The translations under genes and the position numbers were made by a program. From Corydoras sp. C115 (taxonomy: Eukaryota > Chordata > Actinopteri > Siluriformes > Callichthyidae), in contig JAFMOC010000092.1 of NCBI GenBank assembly GCA_019802505.1, forward strand, positions 492,001-556,000: a DNA stretch of 64,000 bases, written 5' to 3'. This document shows, piece after piece, positions 11,947-24,640 of this stretch; the stretch's first letter is position 1; the number at the start of each line of letters is the position of its first letter. The notes under the pieces were generated by a model. The model saw only the letters and a program-made list of their open reading frames with translations. It was not told where the DNA came from and searched no databases.

Positions 11947-12082
11947 AAAATACAGATTTAAGTTACTAATGTAAATTTTTTTATGATTTTTCTAGTTAAC
12001 AAGTCATATGGAAGAGATGATACAAGCTGCTTATAACAAGTTCCATGCGTGGCAGACACGCCGTATGATGAGAAAAACCTGA
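5336..12082 (+). CDS. gtf2h1: General transcription factor IIH subunit 1 (TFIIH p62)
   Basis: Fourteen coding exons: 5336-5489, 5576-5768, 6324-6489, 6574-6667, 7201-7350, 8326-8405, 8582-8706, 9307-9388, 9473-9561, 9843-9960, 10522-10612, 10967-11082, 11201-11293, 11996-12082 (TGA). They sum to 1638 nt, 545 codons plus stop, close to human p62 (548 aa). The start ATG lies 2 nt into its exon and begins MAALSEEVLLVVKKVRQKK. The product is a core TFIIH subunit in transcription initiation and nucleotide excision repair. Its N-terminal PH-like domain (about residues 1-108) binds XPC, TFIIE-alpha and activators; two BSD domains follow, including the FWANRL and FWTRFFQSHYFHRDR motifs. The C terminus (LLRHFWSCFPVNTPFLEEK) is very conserved. 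Introns hold SINEs, a pogo relic and TA microsatellites; no coding damage is seen. Confidence 0.97.
5932..6271 (+). repeat. SINE-A (DANA/Mermaid-like), near full length
   Basis: A good example of the family: head GGCGGCACGGTGG with A box TGGCTTAGTGG and B box GGTTCGAATCC, a core shared with zebrafish DANA (TTTCCTCCGGGTTCTCCGG), and a (GAAT)n tail. It is flanked by an imperfect target duplication (ATTCCTTTC / ATCCCTTTC). A C17 tract replaces the usual CCCCACCG near the 3' end. It lies in gtf2h1 intron 3. Confidence 0.92.
6672..7024 (-). repeat. SINE-A inserted at the gtf2h1 exon 4 splice donor
   Basis: Reverse-oriented full-length copy. The 12-base target duplication GTAAGAAATTCA is at 6668-6679 and 7025-7036 (its end overlaps the ATTC tail). 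The left copy is the splice donor of exon 4 itself. Confidence 0.93.
7427..8158 (+). mobile_element. Pogo/Tigger-like DNA transposon relic
   Basis: A 728-base element (7429-8156) bounded by TA target duplications with inverted ends CCGTATTTTCCGG / CCGGAAAATACGG and subterminal GCGCCTTATA words. Inside, 7555-7740 encodes a piece of a pogo-type DDE transposase C-terminal half (IPGGLNKELRPLDIGVN), and out-of-frame remnants follow to about 7940. It lacks the DNA-binding region and most of the catalytic domain, so it is non-autonomous. It sits in gtf2h1 intron 5. Confidence 0.85.
9281..9300. repeat. (GT)n microsatellite
   Basis: Ten GT units just upstream of the gtf2h1 exon 8 acceptor. Confidence 0.9.
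9433..9462. repeat. (ATTTT)n microsatellite before exon 9 acceptor
   Basis: Pentanucleotide ATTTT repeats run up to the TTTCTAG acceptor of gtf2h1 exon 9 and form its pyrimidine-rich tract. Confidence 0.85.
9585..9725 (+). repeat. Unclassified interspersed repeat, copy 1
   Basis: The segment ACAGAACAGGTATCATTTGG ... GCAGTGACACTGATG is nearly the reverse complement of 17516-17577. Words such as GTGACACTGA and AGCAGCACTGC are common in dispersed repeats of catfish and characins (from memory). Class unknown. Confidence 0.55.
11131..11183. repeat. (TA)n microsatellite
   Basis: About 26 TA units in gtf2h1 intron 12, ending 18 bases before the exon 13 acceptor. Confidence 0.95.
11486..11524. repeat. 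(CT)n-rich tract
   Basis: Interrupted CT repeat in gtf2h1 intron 13. Confidence 0.8.
11869..11942. repeat. (TA)n microsatellite
   Basis: About 36 TA units in gtf2h1 intron 13, upstream of the last coding exon. Confidence 0.95.
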
Positions 12083-12586
12083 AGATGGACAGATTGAGCT
12101 GTTCGATTCGAATAAGGAGAAAGACATTTGATGGAAAGTGAGCAGAAACGGACTCTAAAGCAGCCAGACTGCTCCATCCAGAGTTCTGAGTGATGATTAG
12201 GAAAGCTGTCTGTTGCTCCATGTACAGGTCATGGAGACGGACTGTCCCACAGCAGCTCTGCTCTCTTACTGTTGTTTTTTCTTTTTTTCTCCTTTTCCCC
12301 TCACTGAGTAAAACATCTGACTTCCTGATTACAGTTACAATCTTATGTGGATTTCGACAGTGTTACCTAATATGACCAAACTTAGAACTTCATACCAGGG
12401 GAAGTATTCTCAGGAACTAAAGATATATGATGGAGGAGGTGGACAGAATTTTAGGTGGCATACAGCACAGAACTTCCACAGTGAAGTGCGTTTTAAACCC
12501 ATGGCATGTCAGTGGGATGCAGTATGACTCTGCAGAGACCTGTGGATCATTGGGAACCCAAAAGGTTTTGTCAGAGAAAAGTTATG

Positions 12587-12704
12587 AATAAAGCAATAAG
12601 TAAGATATTGTTAATGTTGTGCATTGCGTTGATATGTGCAACCAGCTGCACTTTTCTGTATAATCAAACTGCACTGAAGAAACAGTTGTGTTGAGGGTAA
12701 TAAA
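12587..12704 (+). terminator. gtf2h1: Polyadenylation signals of gtf2h1
   Basis: AATAAA at 12587-12592 and 12699-12704, giving a 3' UTR of about 0.5-0.65 kb after the stop at 12082. Confidence 0.6.
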
Positions 12705-12861
12705 ATATCCAAATTCCAAACTGAATACACGCTTTGTTCCCAAGTACTACACATGCACAATATGATGTTAATGGAATCCCTATCCCAGTGCTTATAGAGT
12801 GAAAGGTGGGAACATGCTACCAGTCTTTTGAAGATCAAACCACCAGTTCTCAGGATCTTCA

Positions 12862-12910
12862 GCACCGAGAGACACGAACGTGCTAACCACTACGCCACCT
12901 TGTCGTCCAC
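12862..12910 (-). repeat. SINE-A head fragment
   Basis: GAACGTGCTAACCACTACG followed by CCACCTTGTCG is the reversed tRNA-like head only. The interval from here to 13360 holds nothing else recognisable apart from a G11 tract near 13196. Confidence 0.6.
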
Positions 12911-13360
12911 GATGTAAGTTGCTTTAAATGACCTCATTAATTTGTAAACATCCATGCAATATATAATTACAAAAGTCATTCTTATTGTAGCTAGGTTAAG
13001 ATGTGTGGCAAAATTTAAGTTTTTGTTCGGGCTTGCCTTTAAAGGTCGTCTATGCATTGTTCTCATCATGAGAATGAACCTTCCTTATACTTAACCACAA
13101 AGATGGAAGTATAAAGTTCTATAAAACGTCTCTGTTTACAGTACCAGTGGAGTTCCTTTTTCTCAGACCAGAAGAGAACCATGTTTAATTATGAGGGGGG
13201 GGGGGTCAACATTGTAACCCTCTACTTAATTTTTAATGATGCTCCCTGCGTTCTTGATGCATGAGAGACATCATCATCAGATGAAACAGGAGCAGGAACA
13301 TTAACGGGACTATCAGGAGGAGGTGATTACCCTGGTTTTTTTTTTTAATGTTTGTAAACT

Positions 13361-13552
13361 CAGTGGTCAGGGCGTTGGGCTATCAATCTGAAGGTTGGGG
13401 GTTCAAATCCCAGGTCCACTGAAGTTACCAGTGTGGGTCCTTGAGCAAGACCCTTAACCCTCATTGCTCCAGGGATGTTGTGATTAACCCTGTGCTCACC
13501 TTGTAAGTCGCTTTGGATAAAAGCGTCCAATAAATGACCAAATGTAAATATA
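13361..13552 (+). repeat. SINE-B copy
   Basis: Starts inside the A box (CTCAGTGGTCAGGGCGTTGG), has B box GGTTCAAATCC and the TAAGTCGCTTTGGATAAAAG tail. 13553-14170 shows no gene or clear repeat. Confidence 0.85.
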
Positions 13553-14172
13553 GTTCCATATGATCATAAGCATAGTGGTTTAAATCACTGACAAACCTGA
13601 GGACAGAAAGGATGTCTCCTTGTCCCAGGGCACATTTCTCAAATAGCAACCGCCTGTTCCAGATAATCAATACTTTTTAAATTTGCATTAAGCAGAGGAG
13701 GAAACGATGTCTTCTTTTCACTGGAGTTTGCAGTGTTTGTATTTTTTAATAGTGTTACGTTTTATAAAAAACGGTCAGAAGTCGGCCGTTTTGTTCCAAA
13801 ATAATTGAATGCGTTTTACTGAATAGACAGTGTGAAATATCAAACAATGAAAATATGGACGTCCTCTCGTTCGTCCATTTGAGTCCTTCAGGAGGGCGTG
13901 ACCTGCTTCTTCTGTGTGTGCGCCCCCTCCAGACAACAGTCTTTTTTCTCATGTGTACATTGACCAAAACATCTCTAATCTTCTAACCCATCTGGTCCCG
14001 CTTTCTGCCCCCCTCAGGGGTATGAATTTATGACAGGTTCTTGTTGACCGTCCCATTATTCAAACCTCCCCGTTGACCCTGCAACCGGACATTCATACTC
14101 TTTCCCATGCTCATTCATCAAAGTCACTTTCTCTGTTCCTTGAACAATTCAAATCATCATGAGTTTTACTTT

Positions 14173-14402
14173 AAGTTCAAGTTATTTATTTATAGAGCGC
14201 TTTTTACAACAGTACATCATCACAAAGCAGCTTTACAGAATGAAAAGCCTTTAAACCCCCAAAGAGCGAGCCTAAGCGACAGTGGCAAGAAAAAACTCCC
14301 TTTTATGTTGTTATTTAAGAAAGAAACCTTGTGAGGACCAAGACTCAGTGGGGGACTCGTCCTCCTTGAGCGGCCAGGCAGCAACAACAGTGTAGGACAG
14401 CC
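14173..14402 (-). repeat. LINE-type 3'-end fragment
   Basis: TTTATTTATAGAGCGCTTTT and GGCAAGAAAAAACTCCCTTT are words typical of teleost LINE 3' UTR repeats. The start resembles the 3' end of the better-preserved LINE at 40727. Confidence 0.6.
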
Positions 14403-14418
14403 ATGTCCAGATATTTCA

Positions 14419-14775
14419 TTCATTCATTATCTTCCGCTTTATCCTCTATTAGGGTCGCGGTGGGGTTCCCCGTGCCTATCCAAGGAAGAACGTTTCGGGC
14501 GCTGGGCAGATACACCCAGGACAGGGCGCCAATCTATCGCTGGGCACACACTCACTCACACAGACACGCACGCATACACACTCTACATGGGGCAATTTGG
14601 AGAACTCAGTTGACTTGATCCATGTTTTTGGACTGTGGGAGGAAACCGGAGGACCCGGAGGAAACCCACGCAGACACGGGGAGAACATGGAAACTCCACC
14701 CAGATGGGGATTCGAACCGGGAATCCCTAGTGCTGAGAGAAGAACATGCTAACCACTAAGCCACCGTGCCGCCCC
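14419..14775 (-). repeat. SINE-A copy
   Basis: Full length, with an ATTC tail at the left and the GCCACCGTGCCGCC head at the right. It carries an expanded ACACGCACGCATACACAC stretch. Confidence 0.92.
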
Positions 14776-14784
14776 TTTACATTA

Positions 14785-15103
14785 TTCATTCATTCATTAT
14801 CTCCCGCTTTATCCTCTATTAGGGTCGCGGTGGGGTTCCCCATGCCCATCCAGGGGAGAACATTTCGGGCGCTGGGACCCAGGACAGGGCGCCAATCCAT
14901 CGCTGGGCACACACTCACTCACACAGACACACTCTATATGGGGCAATTTTGGGGAATTCAATTGACTTGATCCATGTTTTTGGACTGTGGGAGGAAACCG
15001 GAGAACCCGGAGGAACATGGAAACTCCACCCAGATGGGGATTTGAACCGGGAATCCCTAGTGCTGAGAGGAGAACGTGCTAACCACTAAGCCACCGTGCC
15101 GCC
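14785..15103 (-). repeat. SINE-A copy, 10 bases from the previous one
   Basis: Lacks the CAGATACA segment and about 20 bases between GGAGG and AACATGG relative to other copies. Same orientation as 14419-14775. Confidence 0.9.
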
Positions 15104-15479
15104 TCATTACATTATTACTTTTACTAAATTACTTAAAAGTATTATACAAACCTAACAATAGTGTTTTTTAAAGGTGTTTATGTGCAGTGCTCTGTATGGA
15201 CAGGGGGGATGTGAGGGGGAACTGTGCTGATGCACCGGTCTCGGTCTCTGGAGCGTCTCACATAACAATCGATGAAATCCAAGGTGCGTAATGGACCGAG
15301 ACACTGCACCGCCCGCCAGCGTGGCTCCTGGCTTTTTGTAAAAATAACCTCCTGCTCTGTTATGTTATTAAATGTTCGTTTGCGTGGAAAACAGATCTGA
15401 ACTTTGACGGATCTCGTTCTGAAGCCTCAGTGTGATTGAAGTTGTGAAATGGATTTAAATCGATTACAGTAGAGGCGGC

Positions 15480-15660
15480 GGCGCGGAGCGACTGGAATAC
15501 CGCCGTCTCCCCACCTCTTTCGGGAATATCCCGCCTCTTGTCCACGATTGGCTGACGGCGGGTCGTCCCAACATCTTATTGGGCGAAGATCTTTACAGAC
15601 CAACGTGCTGTCCAATCGTATGCCAACATACGGAAATCGGCTGGGTTGTGTATTCAGTGT
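15480..15660 (+). promoter_or_regulatory. hps5: hps5 promoter region with CCAAT boxes
   Basis: Three CCAAT-type motifs (ATTGG at 15547 and 15578, CCAAT at 15612) lie just upstream of a probable untranslated exon that ends at 15807 with donor GTAAGA. No TATA box. A further candidate untranslated exon (about 16397-16479) begins after TCTGCAG and ends at GTGAGT. It contains ATGGCGGAGCGTCG and then TAG, an 8-codon upstream reading frame. Confidence 0.6.
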
Positions 15661-16576
15661 AAGTTGGAAGTGAAGCGTCTAAGTGAATGTGAAACAGAAA
15701 TCGCTCTGTCGGTGAAGGAACGAGTTTAAGCTTTAATAATCTGAAACGCGGAACTGTCACCAAACAGAACCCCGCGGGACTCGGATACGAGCTTCCACAC
15801 AATAAAGGTAAGAACTGGAACATTTTAAACCTTTTGTATTATATTTTATATATCGCGTGATATGACATGCCTTTGGTGTGAGTATACAAAGGTTATACTT
15901 TTTGCTTAGTGTGTTTTTAAACTTTTTGAAAGGATTGAAGTCAATTATTAAGCTGCTTTTAGATTTAAAAAAAAAAAGAAATCAGCAATTTGTAACTTTC
16001 TTTAGTTTCTCGGGATGTGCAATAGAATAATGCACCATTCAGAGCCTCCCAAATTGCTTGTACACCCGAGTTTCGCATTTATCCAAAAATACTCCTTAAT
16101 AAAAAAACAACTAGTTTCTGGCACCCTACATATTCAATTACAATTTTGTTGATAATTTTCATAGGATTCTAAAATCAAAGTTTAGCGCTTAAGGATTGAT
16201 TCGCGAACTTTGCATCTATAATTCGTCTGAATTCGATTTAAGACGCACTTGAAGGAAGCTCGCTGGCGTTGCGTCGGTCTCGTGATGCTCATGCTGAAAG
16301 TTGTGTCTTTGCTCAGAGTTTTAATTTGATTTAGTTTCATGGCGTTTCTTCGCTCTTTTCTCGCGGTTTTCACGCACTTTGCTGCTCTTTCTGCAGGACG
16401 GCGGCTCCGGCTCTGCTGCCTGATGGCGGAGCGTCGACGCAGCGGTTAGTTGCGGGTTGAGTCGCCAGTCTGTCGGAATGTGAGTCCCGCGCGGGCGCTT
16501 TAATTCTTTTAGTTTATTAAGCTACAGCTTCAGTTTACGCAATTTTTAAAAAAATATATTTTTCAGTTTTTAAAAG

Positions 16577-16900
16577 GGTTCTCCTCTCAGCACTAGGGAT
16601 TCCCGGTTCGAATCCCCATCTGGGTGGAGTTTCCATGTTCTCCCCGTGTCTGCGTGGGTTTCCTCCGGGTTCTCCGGCTTCCTTCCACAGTCCAAAAACA
16701 TGGATCAAGTCAATTGAATTCTCAAAATTGCCCCATATAGAGTGTGTCTGTGTGAGTGAGTGTGTGCCCAGCGATGTATTGGTGCCCTGTCCTGGGTCTA
16801 TCTGCCCAGCGCCCGAGACGTTCTCCCCTGGATGGGCATAGGGAACCCCACCGCAACCCTAATAGAGGATAAAGTGGGAGATAATGAATGAATGAATGAT
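16577..16900 (+). repeat. SINE-A copy, 5'-truncated
   Basis: Begins at GGTTCTCCTCTCAGCACTAG, so the A box is missing and the B box is kept. The (GAAT)n tail ends near 16900. Confidence 0.9.
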
Positions 16901-16913
16901 TAAACCCAAGGGC

Positions 16914-17264
16914 GACACGGTGGCTTAGTGGTTTAGCATGTTCTCCTCTCAGCACTAGGGATTCCCGATTCGAATCCCCATCTGGGTGGAGTTTCCATGT
17001 TCTCCCCGTGTCCGCGTGGGTTTCCTCCGGGTTCTCCAGTTTCCTTCCACAGTCCAAAAACATGGATCAAGTCAATTGAGTTCTCCAAATTGCCCCATAT
17101 AGAGTGTGTCTGTGTGAGTGAGTGTGTGCCCAGCGATGGATTGGCGCCCTGTCCTGGGTCTATCTGCCCAGCGCTCGAGAGGTTCTCCCCTGGATGGGCA
17201 TGGGAAACCCCACCGCAACCCTAATAGAGGATAAAAGTGGGAGATAATGAATGAATGAGATTTT
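16914..17264 (+). repeat. SINE-A copy in tandem with 16577
   Basis: Full length (GGCGACACGGTGGCTTAGTG ...), 14 bases after the tail of the previous copy. Confidence 0.92.
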
Positions 17265-17479
17265 AAAAGTCAGTTTAATAAAAAAATCAAACAGCTGCAA
17301 TGAGGCAGGCAGCCGCCTCCCTGTTTCGTAATGTGAAGAAAGTCGGGTCATGTTTTTTCCAATTGAGCTGAAGTCACGTGACAAAAATACAGCCGATCAT
17401 CAAACTCCATGTTTTTAGTAAAAACAACACGTTTCCAACAAGAAACGTGGAACAATCTCCTAATAAATAAGACCTCGAT

Positions 17480-17700
17480 TAACAGAAGCGTTAGGACAAA
17501 GTCACAGCGGCACCACATCAGTGACACTGCAGAACTGACCATAAACAATCCACCACCCGAATGATACCTGTTCTGTAATGCTCCTGAGAACCAACAGGGG
17601 ACTAACAACAACAAAGAACACAGATAGACTACAGTCTGTAATTGTTGAACTACAAAAAAATCCATCTATATGGAAAGTGGAGAGATTGGAGGAAAAGTGG
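17480..17700 (-). repeat. Unclassified interspersed repeat, copy 2
   Basis: Reverse-oriented relative of 9585-9725. Its continuation (GAACCAACAGGGG ... TCCATCTATATGG) is shared with 30594-30720. Confidence 0.55.
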
Positions 17701-17764
17701 GCGTGGCATAACTTTTGACAGGTACCATATTCGTTTTTTATTTTTTCTCTTAGACTGCATCAGG

Positions 17765-20700
17765 ATGATTCCCGTGGTGCAGGAATCCTTTACTCATGTC
17801 TTGGCGGAGTTCGACAGTTTGGACCCTTTAATCTCTGCCCTGCGCCTTGACTCAGGCAGACTGAAGGTAATCAGCCAATCATGTTCTATGTTCTACTTCT
17901 GCCTCATGATATATGGCCCTAAAACCTGTTAACAATAAAACCTGTATGAGCTTGTTGGCGTCACCCATCAAAATCACAAGCACAATCACAGGGGTCCTCT
18001 GTAGCAGAGTCAGTGTTCAATCAAAATCGGGGTCTGATTGGTAAACTAGTTTCTCTGTCCTTCACCTGCTTTGGGTTGGCACGTCCACCTCCCAGTCCCT
18101 AATATAGGATTAAGAGGAAGATAATGAATGACGGGGCGGCACGGTGGCTTACTGGTAAGCACGTTCTCCTCTCAGCGCTAGGGATTCCCGGTTCGAATCC
18201 CCATCTGGGTGGAGTTTCCATGTTCTCCCCGTGTCTGCGTGGGTTTCTTCCGGGTTCTCCGGTTTCCTCCCACAGTCCAAAACCATGGATCAAGTCAATT
18301 GAATTCCCAAAATTGCCCCATATAGAGTGTGTCTTTGTGAGTGAGTGTGTGCCCAGCGATGGATTGGCGCCCTGTCCTGGGTGTATCTGCCCAGTGCCCG
18401 AAACGTTCTCCCCTGGATGGGCATGGGGAACCCCACCGCGACCCTAATAGAGGATAAAGCGGAAGATAATGAATGAATGAATAATGAATGACTGAATGTC
18501 AGTGTTTAAATAGGAAGACTTGTTTTTTAACGTACTTTGTTTGTGTATTTTGTTCAGTGCACTTGCCTCGCAGTGTCGAAGAAATGGCTTGCGCTTGGTA
18601 CTTCAGCGGGCGGCCTGCACCTCATTCAGAGGGAAGGATGGAAGCAGAGGCTCATCCTCACACACAAGGTTTCAGTTTCTGTGATTCTATTACAGGCAGA
18701 TATTGAAGGGTTCACCTGTTAAACCATGACGGAGAATGTTTTTTTTTTGTTTTTTTTAATTTGCATAGGAGGGGTCACTTACACACATAGCATGTTGCCC
18801 TCATGATGACGACTTCATCGCTGTTGCAACAAGGTACCTCAGCATGGTCCTTTATTCATATTTATATATGTTTGTTTTCATGGTGTGAGTGTTATAACCG
18901 TGTGTGTTTTAGTGAGGGCCTCGTGGTGGTGTGGGAGTTGCATCTGGAACGGCGGGGGCGTCCTGAGCGATCCTGCACATCATGGGAACACCGCGGTCAG
19001 GCTGTAACAGCTCTGTGTTGGGACACATCAGCACTGAGGGTGTTCATTGGAGATGCCGCGGGGAAAGTGTCCAACCTGAGGTCTGGATCCTCTAAAACTG
19101 GCAAGGTAGAGACCCAGACCGCGGTGACGGCAGTTTTCATTTAAACTAAAGCCATAATATTGTTGTTTGTGTCAGTGGTAGACTTGTAGTTAAGGCTGTA
19201 TAATATAGAAGCCGATCATTATTACAAAATGAACTCAGACAGAATAATGAAAGACACGAAGTTTAGGCTGCCGGATGCTATAAACGTACAAAAAAATCTG
19301 TAAACTGCAAGTAATGACATGGCATTTGTTCGCTTCTCCTCAGGCCACAGCGTTTGTCATGTTCCCGGTTCAGACCATCACCACCGTGGACTCCAGAGTG
19401 GTGCAGTTGGGGTACCTGGAGGGCCGTCTGCTCGTCTCCTCTCTAAGCCGCTGCTACCTCTGTGACACTGAAAGGTAGACGTGGGTTTGAACGTGATTTC
19501 AGATTGTTTTCTGTTTAATGCTTTCGAACCCAGTTTAAGCGCCCCATACCCCGTCTCAGGGAGAAGTTCTGGCGAGTAGGAAATAAGGAGCGTGATGGAG
19601 AATACGGAGCTTGTTTTATGCCTCAGCAGCAAGCTGCCTCCAAAACGCAGAGCTCCACCCACCTGCTGTTCTGCGCTCGGCCGGGTTCACGCATCTGGGA
19701 GGCTAATTTCAATGGCGAGGTTCTGAGTACGCATCAGTTTAAACAGCTGCTCTCCTGCCCTGCGCTGCCTCTCATCTCCATCAAGTATGTATGGTTTAGA
19801 TGGTCTAATAATTCATGCTGTATGATGAGGTGTGTATATAATGTTTACACTTTCATTTGTGATTTAGGGTTGAGCCACAGTTTGATCCCGAAAAGAAGAG
19901 TCCTCAGTCGCTGGCCTTTCCTCGGTTAATTCACATCAGGTAAAGTATTTAGATTAAACAACGTGTTTTTGGATGTGAACAGGAAAAACGTACACTGACA
20001 TTGAACTTTAATATTTATTCATTCATTCATTCATTATCTCCCGCTTTATCCTCTATTAGGGTCGCGGTGGGGTTCCCCATGCCCATCCAGGGGAGAACGT
20101 TTCGGGCGCTGGGCATATAGACGCAGGACAGGGCGCCAATCCATCCACTCACACAGACACACTCTATATGGGGCAATTTTTGGTAATTCAATTAACTTCA
20201 TCCATGTTTTTGGACTGTGGGAGGAAACCCACGCAGACACGGGGAGAACATTAACTTGAACCTGTAACACTGCACTGCAATATTTGCACGAAAAGCACAA
20301 CACACTTTAACTTTAACACACTTTATAATTCCATTGCACATTGTAAATACATAGTTAAATTTTATCTTTATCTTATTTTTATCTTACTCTACCTTATTTT
20401 TCTTACTCTTATCCTTTTTAAACAAATTTTATTTTTCTGTGGAGAGGTCAAAAAAGAAATTTCACTGCTGGCTGTACCATGTATAACTACGTATGTGACC
20501 AATAAACCTGATTCTGATTCTGATTCTGAACATGGAAACTCCACCCAGATGGGGATTCGAACCGGGAATCCCTAGCGCTGAGAGGCGAACGTGCTAACCA
20601 CTAAGCCACCGTGCCGCCTACTTTAAAATTTATAATTTTAATTATTATATATATATAAAATATAATAATAATTATTTTTTATAAAGCACTTTGAAATAAT

Positions 20701-23700
20701 AAAGTTCTGCACACCACTGAATTAAGACCCATTTCTTTCTCAACATGTGCTTCTGTATCAGTGATCAGAACCTCCTGACTTGGACCGACTCTGCCATCTT
20801 CATCTTCACTCCTCAGAATGGCCAAGTGATGCTGTGGACCAAAGTCAAAGGTAAAAGAAACAGCTTTCTGTTTACATCAACATACTTTTATTCAATTTGT
20901 GAATTAATCCATAAATGACCCATCGCTCTGCTTTTATCTTTTTTTTTTAATATATATATATATAGATATAGTTGACATAGGCGTTCATCGCAACGAGCTC
21001 TTTTGTCTTCATGGTGACGGGCGACTGACCCACCTGACCCTGCTGAGTGTTGAACGCTGTGTGGAGAGGCTGTTAAAGCGAGAGAGCTGGACACTAGCTG
21101 CAACTGTGTCCTGCATGTTCCAGCATGCCATTGTGACCGCCCGGGTATACACACACACACACACACACATTTAGTTTTTTGTATATTGTTTAGCATCAAG
21201 AACATCAGCAAGTAGGTTAAGCTATTGTTTTCTGTCTTTCTGTTCCTTCACAGGCAAGAAAGTCTGTGCCTATTGATCGGCTGGAGCATCTCAAAGCCCA
21301 GCTGAACTCAACCTCCCAACAGGAGCTGATAAGCCAGCTGGAGGATATCATTAGTAAGATGGAGCCGCTGGACTCCGCCTGCAGCAGTCGCAGAAGCAGC
21401 ATCTCGTCTCATGTGAGTCATGTGACCCCCTCATCGTCTCTCACTCTGTACATTCCGCTGGGGAAAGCTTGCAGTCAGCTCGCACCGTTGCATGATTAAG
21501 GTGGTGGCTTTGGGTGCAGTTGTGTTTAACGTTGACCTGCCTCCTCCTGCGCTGACCAATCAATATCTCCATACCTCAAGTTATTTTTAACCACACACAA
21601 TTCTACTCTGAGGCTTTGTCCACATCAATACTGTCCAGACAAACGTTTCGGCTGACGCTTCGAATCAATTTGCATCCAGACTAAACCGCCCTCGCCATCA
21701 AGATCTGTCCTTTGAGTAAAGACTAATGACTATTGACTCGCCGCTCTTCGCTGTAATTAACCCCGCGTGTTTTCCTGCAGGAGAGCTTCAGCGTGCTGGA
21801 CTGTGGCATCTACCGAGTCATCAGTCGTAGGGGCAGTCAGTCCGACGAGGACAGCAGCTCTCTGGTTAGCCAGTCTATGCTGGAGGAGGAAAGATTAAAG
21901 GAGTTTAACTTTACACAGGAGGAGGAACAGGGGGAGCATGGTAAGAAAGGGGCAGACGGAGTGCAAACACTCAGGAAACTCACAAAGAGGCATTTATTTG
22001 TTTAGGGTCCGGCACACAACTGTCGGTGTCTTTATCTTTCTGAAGTTTTTTTTTTTTAATTGTAAAATAGGACCTTATTATTTGATGTCGCTGAAAATGC
22101 AGTGTATTAGAATTGTGAACTAAAATAAAAATAAAAGGAAATGAAGGATCACTATTTATTTATTTGTTTATTATCGCTACAATTTGCCTGCTGAATTGGA
22201 CTTGAGATATGTGGACAGCTCGTCATAAACTGTACTTTTTACTTTAATGCTTTAACCCCATCAAACACCTTTGTGTTTTTAGAAACGTACATTTTTTTTT
22301 CATAAACACCTATTTACTGTAATGACCATTCATTCATTCATTCATTATCTTCCGCTTAATCCTATATTAGTGTCGCGGTGGGGTTCCCCATGCCCATCCA
22401 AGGGAGAACGTCTCGGGCGCTGGGCAGATAGACCCAGGACAGGGCGCCAATCCATCGCTGGGCACACACTCACTCACACATACACACTCTATATGGGGCA
22501 ATTTGGAGAACTCAATTGACATTATCCATGTTTTTGGACTGTGGGAGGAAACCGGAGAACCCGGAGGAAACCCACGCAGACACGGGGAGAACATGGAAAC
22601 TCCACCCAGATGGGGATTCGAACCGGGAATCTCTATAGAGCTGCTGAGAGGCAAACGTGCTGACCACTAAACCACCGTGCCACCCCTGTAATGACCATCT
22701 GAATGAATATCATTTCATGTATATATTCATATACATTTACACACACATATCACATATATATTGCCCCTATCAATTAAATTGCCCCTATATAGTCTGTGCA
22801 AGTGAGCTTGTGTCCAGCAAAAGTTTGGCACCCTGTCCTGGGTGTATCTGCACAGCGCCCAAAACTCTAGTATAGAATTGAGCAGAATGAGATCACATGA
22901 TTTAATGACACCTGTAAATCGTAGGTGTTGCCCAACAGTCGAGTGATTAAAGTGATCCATTAATGTGATCCAGTCGAGTAATTAATGTAATTAATGTGAT
23001 CCATTACAGACCCCCCCCATGGCGTTTCTCGCCGCATGTTGCCGTTTTTCTTTCCATCCTTTTAACACAAACTCTGTCATGCGTTCATTTATTCTCTTTA
23101 CATATGTTTTAATGTTGTCAATTTATATTCCTCTCAAGTGTTCCTCCACCTGCCCTGCAAGACTCCATCTTCCCCCCCCACCCCCAAAACCTCATATACC
23201 CTGCACTTCCTTCTCTCACATCTCTTTTCTTTGCATCCTGCCCTTCAGACTCTCAGTCATGTGGGCGTGCGGAGTCTGACCTCGGCCTGCAGTTCCACCT
23301 GCCACTTTCATTCCGCCCCAAACCGCCACTCATCGCTCTGCAGGTGGTGAAAGACAGGTAGCCGCTTGAAATTACACCATGCTTCTTTTCAAATCAAATG
23401 CCAGTAATCAATAGTCCTGTATGTTCGCTGCAGTAAGGAGTATCGATAAAGTGACTGCTTTCATCCATTAAACCATAATAATCATAAAACAAAGAAAACT
23501 TTGTGTGGGAGCTGATTTTTCATCGTGCATCCAAAAGAGGAATCGAAACTTAAAGAAATCTTTCACCTGAACAGAACCAGAGGATTTCCAAAGCCCACTT
23601 CCTCTTTCGGCATGGCAAATAAATTTAGACTGATCTGACATTTTTAGTCATTGTAAAACAGATTTGATGTGCAGTACAGTGCGTTTCTCAGACCCTTAAA

Positions 23701-24556
23701 TTCAGCACACCTCAGCTTTCAAATAGTTTTAGACGTTAAAGATTTTAGTTCTAACTTTGGTTCTTAAATTCTTTCGGTAGTGTCTCAAGCTTCGTGAAGA
23801 AGACAACGGAAAAGATCAACAATCTGCAAATGAACTCGGACCTCTGGCCTCGACTCGACCCGAGGGACGGAGCACCGGGCGGCTTCGTGTCTGAGGTTCC
23901 ACTTCCACACGACGAGGATAATGAGTGAGTAAAGATCACAGACTGGTGTAAATATAATGTCAGCCGCTCAGTTTAATCATTGCCTGTGTTATCGTTTCTT
24001 AATAAAGGGAGTCAATTGAGCAAGAAAGGAATGATCTACAGGAGCTGAAAGCAGCGACACAGCGTGCAGTGTGAGTGCGACAAAAATGTTTTAGACGTTT
24101 GAAAAACTTCTCTTCTCTCTATGTACTGTGCAACTCTCCTTTGGGATGAATTGGAACACCTGCTTCCAGTCGATGTCTTTGATACACACAAATAAATGAG
24201 TAAAGTTTTAATTATTGGATCCAAGGGAAGAAACTTCATGTTTTACAAACTGATATTGTGCATATTTGGTGTATATCGTGGCTTTAACCCATTATTTTGT
24301 TAATAATTCTGACTGATCTCGCATTTATTTAAAAACTGTATTTTAAAAAGGAAGTAGATTTCATATTTATTGCAATTAAAATTTAAATCTCCACTTTAGA
24401 GTTCTAGGGTACACAAACTTGTATTTGGCGCCATCTAGCGAATATGCACCAAAAATGCATTTACACCAGCGGTTTCATTTTACTTGTGCATTTTAAATCT
24501 CTTTCTTTTTTTTTATTCTTTATCTCCCTCTGTAACTATCTTTCTCAATTTTTCTA

Positions 24557-24640
<84 letters not shown>

